A DNA stretch of 64,000 nucleotides from Hungatella hathewayi (GTDB taxonomy: Bacteria > Bacillota > Clostridia > Lachnospirales > Lachnospiraceae). Position numbers and translations under genes: made by a program. Location: assembly GCA_025149285.1 (NCBI GenBank), contig CP102274.1, positions 4,614,001 through 4,678,000 on the forward strand, written 5' to 3'. The notes under the pieces are model-generated. The model was not told the origin of the DNA. It saw nothing but the letters and a program-made list of their open reading frames with translations, and ran no database searches. Below, piece by piece: positions 26,288-34,456 of the stretch (position 1 is its first letter; each line of letters starts with the position of its first letter).

Positions 26288-28153
26288 ATGCAAAAAAACA
26301 GTCTGTTGAAATCAATCCGCGGCAAAATTACATTTTTCACAGCTGCCCTCACCATCACGCTGACCGTCCTGGCTGTCACCATCTGCTTCTATGCTTTTCA
26401 ATCCTATCAGAAAAAGATGATGATCCGTTCCTCAGAATTTAATCTTCAGTCTATTGCAGACAACACCTCGGCGGACTTAAACAATATTCTGGCATTTGTA
26501 AAGTGGTGCTGCTCCAGCAGTGATGTGGCAGAATACATGGACACCATTCACGGACAGGGTACACTGGGGCAGATATCGTCAAAGAATCCCCGAGTAGCGC
26601 AAATGGCATTTGATACATATGACCGAATCTGGGAAGAATATACCCTGCACAATCAATCTAATTACATTAGAAGACTGATCCTGTCCTCTGATAATCCTCT
26701 GACTTATATACAGATGTTTTACTCTTCTGTTCCGGACCGGACTGATGCCGCCTCCCTGATCGCCTCCCAAGACTTCTTCATTCCTCTTTACGAGGCCTCC
26801 TCATTTCAGTGGAACGGACTGGTACAAAATCCTTTCAACAAAATCAGTAAAGATTACATCATACCGGTAGTTCGCCCCATTTACAGCGGCGAAAGCAGTC
26901 AGACTATCGGCTGGCTCTATGTAGAGGTTTCCTCAGAGCTTATCACAAATCGTTTAAAAGCCTATCCATTGGAATCAGACAGCCTCCTCTACCTTACCAT
27001 TGGAGAAAAGAATTATCTCTGCAAAAACGGCGAGTTGACAGAATCGCCATTTGAATTTCAGTGGATATCCGACTTAACGGACAGCACCATAAGCAGCAAT
27101 TCCAAAGCTATGGAAGCCATTCTGCCAGAACTTGGGGAACGTACGGTCCTCACCTGTTCTCTGGGCATACCCGACTTTCATCTTACGGAGGTTCTGTCCG
27201 TTAGACGGGACCGGGCCCAGCAGACGCTCTATACCTGTATGATCGCCGGCATCCTGTTTGCCGCACTTTCCTTTGGCATTATTCTTATGTACTTTTTAAA
27301 TCGGACCATCGTGAAACCGGTTCACCAGCTCCGTCAGAATATGGACTCTATCTCCCGTGGTAATTTTCTTAAAAATCCTGATATTGAATGGGAAAATGAA
27401 CTGGGGGAAATTGGGAAAGGAATCAATGATTTGTCAGAAAGTGTAGTAAACTTAATGGACACCAGGATTGAGCAGGAGCGGCAGAAAAAGGATCTGGAAT
27501 ATCAGATTCTGCAGAGCCAGATTAATCCTCATTTTCTCTATAACACCTTAAACTCCGTCAAATGGATGGCTACGATTCAGGGGGCTACGGGAATCGCGGA
27601 TATGATGACCGTTCTCGCAAGGCTGCTAAAGAATGTCTCCAAACGGAGTGAATCTATGATAACACTTAAGGAAGAACTGGAACTGGCCGGTGATTACTTT
27701 CAGATACAGAAGTACCGGTACGGAAGCAGTATCTCTATCCGGTACAAAATTGCTTCAGAAGATTTATATAGCTGTATGGTACACCGATTTTCGCTTCAGC
27801 CACTCATCGAAAACGCTCTCTTCCACGGCCTTGAACCGAAGCGGGCTCCTGGTACAATTACTGTCTCTGCCTCCTCGGAGGTCTCCAGTGAAGCAACGCT
27901 TCTCATTCTCTCTGTCACCGATGATGGCATCGGTATGACTAAGGAAATGATTGAAAAAGTAATGACATGTGAATTTCCAGAAGATTCTGATTTCTTTAAG
28001 CACATTGGAATCAGCAATGTGAATAACCGGATCAAGCATGATTTCGGTGACAGTTTCGGAATCACAGTTACCAGTGAGCCCGGCGTCTATACCACCATGA
28101 CAATTAGAATCCCGTATATCCACAGAAAGGAAGGAGTGGAAAAACAGACATGA
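26288..28153 (+). CDS. Sensor histidine kinase, YesM family
   Basis: Membrane sensor kinase of 621 residues; AGGAGG lies 8-9 nt before the ATG at 26288. A membrane segment near 17-40 and another near 315-340 enclose an extracellular sensor domain of about 270 residues. A HAMP region (PVHQLRQNMDSISRGNFLKN), then the YesM motif QSQINPHFLYNTLNSVKWMA with phospho-accepting His415, and an ATPase domain (FSLQPLIENALFHG; DDGIGM) follow. The regulator gene starts within its stop codon (ATGA). It resembles the kinase at 3459 but has a different sensor domain. It likely responds to the ligand of the divergent orphan binding protein. Confidence 0.92.
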   Translation: MQKNSLLKSIRGKITFFTAALTITLTVLAVTICFYAFQSYQKKMMIRSSEFNLQSIADNTSADLNNILAFVKWCCSSSDVAEYMDTIHGQGTLGQISSKNPRVAQMAFDTYDRIWEEYTLHNQSNYIRRLILSSDNPLTYIQMFYSSVPDRTDAASLIASQDFFIPLYEASSFQWNGLVQNPFNKISKDYIIPVVRPIYSGESSQTIGWLYVEVSSELITNRLKAYPLESDSLLYLTIGEKNYLCKNGELTESPFEFQWISDLTDSTISSNSKAMEAILPELGERTVLTCSLGIPDFHLTEVLSVRRDRAQQTLYTCMIAGILFAALSFGIILMYFLNRTIVKPVHQLRQNMDSISRGNFLKNPDIEWENELGEIGKGINDLSESVVNLMDTRIEQERQKKDLEYQILQSQINPHFLYNTLNSVKWMATIQGATGIADMMTVLARLLKNVSKRSESMITLKEELELAGDYFQIQKYRYGSSISIRYKIASEDLYSCMVHRFSLQPLIENALFHGLEPKRAPGTITVSASSEVSSEATLLILSVTDDGIGMTKEMIEKVMTCEFPEDSDFFKHIGISNVNNRIKHDFGDSFGITVTSEPGVYTTMTIRIPYIHRKEGVEKQT

Positions 28154-29757
28154 TAAAGCTATTGATTGCAGATGACGAACCGCTCGTTCAGATTGGTATC
28201 AAATCCATGCTTGACTGGGATCGGCTTGGTTTTGAAATCTGCGGAATCGCAGTTAACGGAGAACATGCTCTGGAGCTGATTGAGGAGACTTCTCCCCAGA
28301 TCGTCATCACGGATATCCGAATGCCGGTTATGAACGGACTGGAACTTATTAAGGCATGTTCTGAAAAATATGGAAAGCTTCCACTTTTTATTGTTCTGAC
28401 CAGTTATGAAGAATTCAATCTCGTAAAGGAAGCGATCCACTATGAAGTGATAGAGTATCTGGTAAAACTGGAATTAAGCGAGGATGCCTTAAAAGCCGCT
28501 ATAACCAAAGCCGTCAAACGCCTTGAGGATATCCGCAGAGTGGAAGAACCGCAGGCAGTTCTCTTAAACCAGAGTATGACGGAAAAATTTTTTATGAGGC
28601 TTTTATACAATTTATTTGATAACAGGGAACAATTTGAGCTCCAGGCCCGAGATTTGAAATTTCCATTTCATGACTTTTCCTACCAGGCCGCCTGCTGTGA
28701 AATTTGTGAATCCGACCGTTTTCCCCTGACTCGTGAGCAGCTGGCCCACCTCTATTCAAGTTGCCTCCAGATGATCCATGACGTCCTGACCCGATACGTG
28801 AGGTGCCATGTCATTTCTCTGGATCAGAAACATTTTGCAGTCATCTTCTGCCTGCCTTCAGGCGAAGCGTCCTGCGATGTGACCTCCAGAGCCTTAAAGG
28901 ACGCCAATTCCATTGTCCATACGTATTTTAATGTAAACTTAAGAATCGGAGCCGGCACAGCAGTCAGTACCCCCTTTGCCGTCAGTGAATCGTATCAGGA
29001 AGCGCGCGAAGCCACCTTGAAGGCCTCAGATAATCAACCTGTCATCAGCTTCTCCCCGTCTTCCACCAGTTCGCTGCAGAGTTCCTTTAATTTGTCAATC
29101 TTTAAACGGGATATGATCCGTTCCTTTGAAGAATTTGATACCGATGTCCTCTCCCGCACACTTAGCTCCATTATCGAACTGTTTGCCGCCCATCCCAACC
29201 GCTATCTGCAGGCTATCGACGGAGCCTGTAACATTATGTACCTAGCCATGTCTCTTCTGCCGGAAGGCGAGGTAAACCTCTCTGAAATTTTTGAAGGCTG
29301 GAACGGTTCCTACCGTTCCATTTACCGTTGCAGCAGTGTGGAACAGATTACTGTATGGCTGGAAACCCTACGGAATGGACTCTGCGAAATACTGAAGTCA
29401 CGAAAAAAAACGTACAAAGACCATATTGTTACCAATGTCAAACATTACATCAATGATCACATCGAAGAACGCCTGACTTTAAACGAAGTGTCCGATGTAT
29501 TTGGAATCAGCCACAATTACTTAAGTGTCCTGTTCAAGAAAAACTGCGGCATTGGTTTTTCCGAATATATCACACAGACAAAGATAGCCAGGAGCAAATC
29601 CATGCTTCTGGAAGAGAATTTAAAGATTTATGAGGTAGCTGACCGCCTTGGATTTGAGACACCCTGCTATTTCAGTAAGGTCTTTAAAAAGGTGGAGGGC
29701 GTATCTCCGCGGGAATATCTTCAGGAAAAGACAGTGGCTCCAGAACCAGAGCAGTGA
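28150..29757 (+). CDS. Response regulator with AraC-type output domain, YesN family
   Basis: DNA-binding regulator of 535 residues. The receiver begins MIKLLIADDEPLVQIGIKSM, with acceptor Asp55 in ITDIRMPV. The usual Lys of the receiver (KPC in the first system) appears as VKLELSED, so the K is kept but the following Pro is replaced. A middle region of about 280 residues has no recognised motif. The C-terminal AraC double HTH occupies about 430-525 (LNEVSDVFGISHNYLSVLF; EVADRLGFETPCYFSKVFKK). It overlaps the kinase by 4 nt (ATGA). The target is probably the divergent binding-protein/lyase operon. Confidence 0.92.
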   Translation: MIKLLIADDEPLVQIGIKSMLDWDRLGFEICGIAVNGEHALELIEETSPQIVITDIRMPVMNGLELIKACSEKYGKLPLFIVLTSYEEFNLVKEAIHYEVIEYLVKLELSEDALKAAITKAVKRLEDIRRVEEPQAVLLNQSMTEKFFMRLLYNLFDNREQFELQARDLKFPFHDFSYQAACCEICESDRFPLTREQLAHLYSSCLQMIHDVLTRYVRCHVISLDQKHFAVIFCLPSGEASCDVTSRALKDANSIVHTYFNVNLRIGAGTAVSTPFAVSESYQEAREATLKASDNQPVISFSPSSTSSLQSSFNLSIFKRDMIRSFEEFDTDVLSRTLSSIIELFAAHPNRYLQAIDGACNIMYLAMSLLPEGEVNLSEIFEGWNGSYRSIYRCSSVEQITVWLETLRNGLCEILKSRKKTYKDHIVTNVKHYINDHIEERLTLNEVSDVFGISHNYLSVLFKKNCGIGFSEYITQTKIARSKSMLLEENLKIYEVADRLGFETPCYFSKVFKKVEGVSPREYLQEKTVAPEPEQ

Positions 29758-29778
29758 AACAGCGATCTCAGGATCAGC

Positions 29779-29821
29779 CCTCGATATGGATGAAACAAAG
29801 CTACTTTCATCCATATCGAGG
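29779..29821. terminator. Perfect 17-bp inverted repeat between convergent genes
   Basis: Arms CCTCGATATGGATGAAA (29779-29795) and its exact complement TTTCATCCATATCGAGG (29805-29821), loop of 9. It lies 21 nt past the regulator stop and 32 nt past the convergent HAD-Nudix stop. There is no T-run on either side, so it may act as a bidirectional 3'-end structure rather than a classical terminator. Confidence 0.55.
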
Positions 29822-29853
29822 CATTCCTGTCTGTCGGTCCAAGGTTATACTCC

Positions 29854-31107
29854 TCAATCAAACACCGTTTTCCAGTTCTTATCCGCATATGCATCAAAAC
29901 ACATCTCGACCTGCGCCTTCGTATTTTTGTCCTCCGACAGCACAGGCAGTTCGTCCGGAGAAAACCAGCCGCTCTCCACCGTCTCGATATTTTCTGCAAA
30001 TTTTCCCTCCACAATCTCGCACAGAAAAAACACCTTGCAGACTCCATAGGCAAAGAGCTGCTTATTATGACGCCCCATATCATGAAGCGCTACCACACGC
30101 ACCGGGACTACCGTCAGACCAGACTCCTCCTTCGTCTCTTTGACTGCATTTTCCCCCACCGTCTTATTCACATCCACCCAGCCTCCAGGCATGGAATACC
30201 GGCCATCCTTCTCCTTCACCAGAAGTATCTTTCCATTCTCGATAATGGCAGCCCTCGTATCCAGCTTCGGCGTCTGAAATCCCGTTTCACTGCAGAAGAG
30301 ATCCGTCACCTTCTCACCGGACAAGCCGGTATAGCTGCTCATAATCTCTCCTGAAAGCTCTCTGATCCGTTCAAACCGCTCCAGATCGTAGCTGTCCTTT
30401 GTGTAAGTGATTCCCGCCTGGGCGATAAACTGAAGCTCCATAGCCCAGGAGAGCCATTTTCTCCCTTCATCCTCCGCCTCCAGGCGCTCCAGAACGGACA
30501 GAACGGACGCCGGATCGGGAAAATAGTAATCTGCATGGATATGCTTCACGCCGCCGGCCCCCCACAATGCCAGGCCGCAGGCGGCCTTTGCCGCGCAGGC
30601 GCATTCCATATCGTAAATGCTGTCTCCAATATATAACACTTCTTCCGGCCTGGCCCCCGTCTTCCTCATATAGAAGTCCAAAGGCTCCGCCTCCGGCTTA
30701 TGGTTCACCGTATCTTCCTCACAGACTACCGTATCGAAGTAGCCGTAAAGACCCAGGCGTGTAAAATCCTCCTCATATTCCGCCCGGCTCCTGCTCGTCA
30801 CAATTCCCATGTGAACACCTTCTGCCTGCAGCCGTTTTAGCAGCAGCTCCATACCGTCGAACACGCAGACGTAATCTCTTAAAGCTGTCAGGTTTTCCTT
30901 CCACTGTGAGAGCAGTTCCTCCTCATTTCCAATCCCCAGCCGATTCAGGGCGGCTGCCCCTGTAATTCCAAGACAGAACGTGAGCTCCGAACACTCTTTC
31001 TCGATTCCCGCGCCGTCTCTCAGCGTCTTCTGAAACGACTGAAGAATTGCTTCTTCCGTATTCAGGAGCGTGCCGTCCACATCAAATACAATATACTGAT
31101 ATCTCAT
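29854..31107 (-). CDS. Fusion of HAD-family phosphatase and Nudix hydrolase
   Basis: Cytoplasmic protein of 417 residues; AGGAGG lies 10 nt before the ATG. Residues 1-205 form a HAD phosphatase of the phosphoglycolate-phosphatase type (IVFDVDGTLLNTEE with catalytic Asp9/Asp11; TSRSRAEYEED; LYIGDSIYDMECACAAKAAC). About 220-285 resembles the N-terminal domain of YjhB-type Nudix proteins. About 285-415 is a Nudix domain (GGWVDVNKTVGENAVKETKE). In the Nudix box the first Glu is Lys and the Arg is Lys, while the metal-binding KETKEESGL Glu residues are kept. Coupled dephosphorylation of nucleotide- or sugar-pyrophosphates is a guess. Convergent with the YesN-type gene. Confidence 0.85.
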   Translation of the reverse strand: MRYQYIVFDVDGTLLNTEEAILQSFQKTLRDGAGIEKECSELTFCLGITGAAALNRLGIGNEEELLSQWKENLTALRDYVCVFDGMELLLKRLQAEGVHMGIVTSRSRAEYEEDFTRLGLYGYFDTVVCEEDTVNHKPEAEPLDFYMRKTGARPEEVLYIGDSIYDMECACAAKAACGLALWGAGGVKHIHADYYFPDPASVLSVLERLEAEDEGRKWLSWAMELQFIAQAGITYTKDSYDLERFERIRELSGEIMSSYTGLSGEKVTDLFCSETGFQTPKLDTRAAIIENGKILLVKEKDGRYSMPGGWVDVNKTVGENAVKETKEESGLTVVPVRVVALHDMGRHNKQLFAYGVCKVFFLCEIVEGKFAENIETVESGWFSPDELPVLSEDKNTKAQVEMCFDAYADKNWKTVFD

Positions 31108-31213
31108 GTTTTCAATTCCTCCTCTGTCTCATTTCATTTAACCATATTCTGTCTGAAGGAGCAATAACATAGGAACAAAAACTGGAAAAATCAAGAAAAA
31201 GTCAAGAATTCCG

Positions 31214-31242
31214 TTGTAATATCTCACAACTTCCTGTATGAT
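31214..31242 (+). promoter_or_regulatory. Promoter of membrane protein gene at 31283
   Basis: TTGTAA (31214-31219), 17-bp spacer, TATGAT (31237-31242); expected start point near 31249, about 34 nt before the ATG. Confidence 0.55.
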
Positions 31243-31282
31243 AAAAAGATAACAACTATAACGAAAGACAAGGGGAACAAGT

Positions 31283-32380
31283 ATGTTAGAGACTTTGAAA
31301 AAGCATGTAACCAAAAATCTGATTTGGCGTATCGTCATCTCAGTCATCATCATCGGAGCCGTCTTCTTTTTCAGCGGCAAGTCGATTCTGATGTTTTTAA
31401 AAGGGCCGGAACCGATTACGGCAGGCATGGACTATGACGACGCCGAGGGCTCTTATGTGAGCTTTGACGCGCGGTACATCGTTGACGAATACGTTCGCCA
31501 GACCGAGCGCAACACGGATACCAAGAAAGAAACGCTGAAAAACATCAGCTACTTCGTCTACTTTGAGGAAGACGGATACTTTTTCGGAATCGAAGTCCCT
31601 TCTTCCAAAGAAGACGAGATGAACCAGTATATCGACGATACCATCAGCTGGCTGAACGGTGAGGTAGAAGAGCTCACTAACGTCAAACCGGTCAAGGGAA
31701 CATGGACAAAGCTTACCGGCAAGCGGCTTCAGTATTACCAGGAACAGATTACCGACGATCTCGGCGCAGAATTCCTCGAGATTGCCCTTCCATATTATAT
31801 CGATTCGAATAAGGTGGGAGAGCGCACCTATGTCTCCATTTATATCTGCCTTGCCGTGATTGCTTTGACATTGATTTACCTTCTCTACAGCCTGATTCAG
31901 TATTTTACCGGCAGCAGCCAGAAGTATTTAAAGAAGTATTTAGAAGCCAATCCAACCGTAGCGATGGAGCATTTAGAAGCAGATTTCGCTTCCGCTTCCG
32001 CCATCTCCAAAAGCATCTGGGTTGGAAGACGCTGGACCTTCCACATTTCCGGCATCTACACAAAGCTTATTGAGAACAAGGATCTGGTCTGGGCCTATTA
32101 CTACTATCGTTCAGGCCGCCATTCCGAGAGTACCCTGCGCCTGTATGACATCAACAGACACTTACACAGCTTAAGCGCCTCGGAAAAAGAGGCCAAAGCC
32201 GCGCTGGCTGTCTACGAACAGCAGCAGCCGCATATGGTGCTCGGCTACAGCAAAGAAATGGAAAAATTACATGATAAAGATTTCCAGGGTTTCTTAAACC
32301 TGCGCTACAACCGTCCTGTGGAAGAATTACAGACCGCGCCGGATGAACCGTGGAACTACACAAATCCCGAAGAATCATAA
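31283..32380 (+). CDS. Membrane protein of unknown function with two transmembrane segments
   Basis: Predicted 365-residue membrane protein; AAGGGGAAC precedes the ATG. One hydrophobic segment lies at about 15-33 (IVISVIIIGAVFFFSG) and one at about 190-212 (YVSIYICLAVIALTLIYLLY). Between them is an acidic domain, probably extracellular, of about 150 residues rich in Tyr and Asp/Glu (ISYFVYFEEDGYFFGIEVP). After TM2 is a Tyr/Lys-rich cytoplasmic tail of about 150 residues. It may correspond to a Firmicutes DUF family (DUF6709 comes to mind, unverified). It is a single-gene unit with its own promoter and a strong hairpin after it, just upstream of the two-component operon. No function proposed. 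Confidence 0.7.
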   Translation: MLETLKKHVTKNLIWRIVISVIIIGAVFFFSGKSILMFLKGPEPITAGMDYDDAEGSYVSFDARYIVDEYVRQTERNTDTKKETLKNISYFVYFEEDGYFFGIEVPSSKEDEMNQYIDDTISWLNGEVEELTNVKPVKGTWTKLTGKRLQYYQEQITDDLGAEFLEIALPYYIDSNKVGERTYVSIYICLAVIALTLIYLLYSLIQYFTGSSQKYLKKYLEANPTVAMEHLEADFASASAISKSIWVGRRWTFHISGIYTKLIENKDLVWAYYYYRSGRHSESTLRLYDINRHLHSLSASEKEAKAALAVYEQQQPHMVLGYSKEMEKLHDKDFQGFLNLRYNRPVEELQTAPDEPWNYTNPEES

Positions 32381-32390
32381 ATCATCACAT

Positions 32391-32435
32391 GGGCAGCACC
32401 GGGCGGACTAAAAAGAAGTCCGCCCGGTGCTGCCC
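32391..32435 (+). terminator. 19-bp hairpin between membrane protein and response regulator genes
   Basis: Perfect stem GGGCAGCACCGGGCGGACT (32391-32409) with its complement (32417-32435), A-rich loop. No T-run follows (GTAGAAATTAC). It lies 10 nt after the membrane-protein stop and 24 nt before the regulator ATG. It probably limits read-through, or it could act as an attenuator. Confidence 0.55.
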
Positions 32436-32458
32436 GTAGAAATTACAGGAGATCTGCC

Positions 32459-33148
32459 ATGCATTATGACTGCCTGATTGTAGACGACGAGACCGCAATC
32501 GCCAGCTCTACCTCGGAATATTTTAACTTATTTGAGCTGTCCTCAGCCTATGTAACCAGCTACGAACAGTGCATCCGCTTTTTAAAAGAGAATACGGTCT
32601 CCCTTCTCCTGCTGGATATCAACTTAGGCGGCCGTTCCGGCTTCAGCCTCTGCAAAAAGCTGCGCGAACAGACGGATATTCCGATTCTGTTCATCAGTGC
32701 GCGCACCAGCGACGACGACATCCTGACTGCTTTAAACATTGGCGGAGATGATTACATTACCAAGCCGTACACCTTAAGCGTTCTTCTGGCCAAGGTAAAG
32801 GCAGTCTTAAAACGGTGTGCGCGGTCCGGGGAAGCCGTGCCCCTGCGCATTGCCGATGTGGAGATCGATCTTTCCGCCCATAAGGTAACCGTTGGAGGTA
32901 AACCGGTCAAACTGAAGGAAATGGAATTCCGTCTGCTTACCTATCTGGCACAGAATCTGGGACGTGTCGTCACAAAGGAAGAACTCCTGGAAAATGTATG
33001 GCCCGACCCCTATGTGGGAGAAGGCACTTTATCGGTGCACATCCGCCATCTGCGGGAAAAGATTGAGAAAGACCCCAATCATCCGCAGTTAATCTTAACG
33101 GTGTGGGGGACCGGGTACCGTATGGAGAACGGAGAATGCCATGATTAA
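32459..33148 (+). CDS. OmpR/PhoB-family response regulator
   Basis: Cytoplasmic regulator of 229 residues; AGGAGA lies 8 nt before the ATG. The receiver domain is 1-120 (LIVDDETAIASSTSEYFNLF; phospho-accepting Asp53 in LLLLDINLGG; Lys near 100 in DDYITKPYTLSVL). The winged-helix output domain is about 130-225 (KLKEMEFRLLTYLAQNLGRV; LSVHIRHLREKIEKDPNHPQ; VWGTGYRM). It overlaps the kinase gene by 8 nt. The pair converges on an ABC transporter/serine hydrolase operon, whose expression it may control, as two-component systems next to peptide-sensing ABC exporters often do (inference). Confidence 0.93.
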   Translation: MHYDCLIVDDETAIASSTSEYFNLFELSSAYVTSYEQCIRFLKENTVSLLLLDINLGGRSGFSLCKKLREQTDIPILFISARTSDDDILTALNIGGDDYITKPYTLSVLLAKVKAVLKRCARSGEAVPLRIADVEIDLSAHKVTVGGKPVKLKEMEFRLLTYLAQNLGRVVTKEELLENVWPDPYVGEGTLSVHIRHLREKIEKDPNHPQLILTVWGTGYRMENGECHD

Positions 33149-34418
33149 GAAAAAATGGACCTTCCTGTTTCTGATTTCCTGGCTCCTTCTCGGCGCCGTC
33201 TTTCTCTTCCGGCTTTTTTCCTCGATGGAGATGCCGGAGATCGATATGGTTTCCATCAACCGCATCGGAAAAGAGACGGCGGTCCAGTGGGAACAGGGAA
33301 CCTTTTTTAAACCGGATTTCAGCCCCTATGACTATACAGTTACAGACCTTTCCGGGACCATCCTGTTAAAGACTTCCGCTTCCGCTCCGTCAAGTGTGGC
33401 CGAAGCCGTCCGCAGGCATGATCCCGTGCTGGATGTCACCGTCGGTCAGGGTGTGAAGGGCCATGTACTCATTGCAGCCGGATACGGCGACGCTCTGCTG
33501 AAAACAAAAAAAGAACTGGCTATATTCGCCGTTCTTCTGCTGCTGATGCCGGTAATTCCTGTTTTTCTCTATACAGCATACTTAAATCATACCGTACTGA
33601 AGCCGTTTTACAGAATGAAAGAGTTCACCCGCCACATCGCCATGGGAGATCTGGATTTCCCCCTGCCTATGGACAGGAAACACATCTTCGGCGCCTTCAC
33701 CGAAAGCTTCGACATCATGCGGGACCAGCTGAAAGAGGCGAGACGGAAGGAGGCTGAGGCAAACAGAAGCAAAAAAGAGCTGGTCGCCTCACTGAGCCAC
33801 GACATTAAGACTCCGGTTGCTTCCATCAAGCTGACCAGCGAGCTTTTACTGGTCACGGAAAAAGAAAAACCGGTCAGGGACCGGCTGCAGACCATATACC
33901 AGAAATCCGACCAGATCGATCATCTGATCACCAATATGCTTCAGGCCTCCTTAGATGAACTGGGAGAGCTGACGGTAAGCTTATCGGAGGTGAGCAGCAG
34001 TGCCGTCGAAGCCATGATCCGGGATGCCGATTACTGCGGCAGAATCGCCTCCCTCACCATTCCCGGCTGCATTCTCCTCCTTGATCCGTTCCGTTTAGAA
34101 CAGGTTATCGGCAACATCCTGAATAATTCCTACAAATATGCGGATACCAGGGTCAACGTGGTATCCCAGCTCACAGAAGACGGCCTGCGCATCGAATTTA
34201 TGGATTACGGAAAGGGAGTCCCTGATGAGGAACTCCCCAGCCTTTTCGGCAAATTCTACCGCGGCTCCAATTCAGATAAGAAGGCTGACGGCTCCGGCCT
34301 TGGCCTTTATATCTCGAAAAACCTGATGGAACGTATGGGCGGCATCATTGAATGCAGGAACCGCAGCGACGGTTTTTCTGTAATTCTGTATCTCCCGCTC
34401 CGCCATCCCGGCTCCTGA
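33141..34418 (+). CDS. Sensor histidine kinase (OmpR-system partner)
   Basis: Membrane kinase of 425 residues. TM segments at about 5-27 and 118-142 enclose a small extracellular loop of about 90 residues; a HAMP-like stretch (FYRMKEFTRHIAMGDLDFPL) follows. HisKA has the phospho-accepting His220 in SLSHDIKTPVASIK. The ATPase domain shows LEQVIGNILNNSYKYAD (N box), DYGKGV and GSGLGLYISKNLMERMGG. It overlaps the regulator gene. The loop is bigger than in BceS-type intramembrane sensors, so direct ligand sensing is possible. The gene ends 39 nt from the convergent serine-hydrolase gene. Confidence 0.92.
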   Translation: MIKKKWTFLFLISWLLLGAVFLFRLFSSMEMPEIDMVSINRIGKETAVQWEQGTFFKPDFSPYDYTVTDLSGTILLKTSASAPSSVAEAVRRHDPVLDVTVGQGVKGHVLIAAGYGDALLKTKKELAIFAVLLLLMPVIPVFLYTAYLNHTVLKPFYRMKEFTRHIAMGDLDFPLPMDRKHIFGAFTESFDIMRDQLKEARRKEAEANRSKKELVASLSHDIKTPVASIKLTSELLLVTEKEKPVRDRLQTIYQKSDQIDHLITNMLQASLDELGELTVSLSEVSSSAVEAMIRDADYCGRIASLTIPGCILLLDPFRLEQVIGNILNNSYKYADTRVNVVSQLTEDGLRIEFMDYGKGVPDEELPSLFGKFYRGSNSDKKADGSGLGLYISKNLMERMGGIIECRNRSDGFSVILYLPLRHPGS

Positions 34419-34456
34419 TCATCACTGAAGTCGGGAATGCTTCTGCAGATTCCCGT

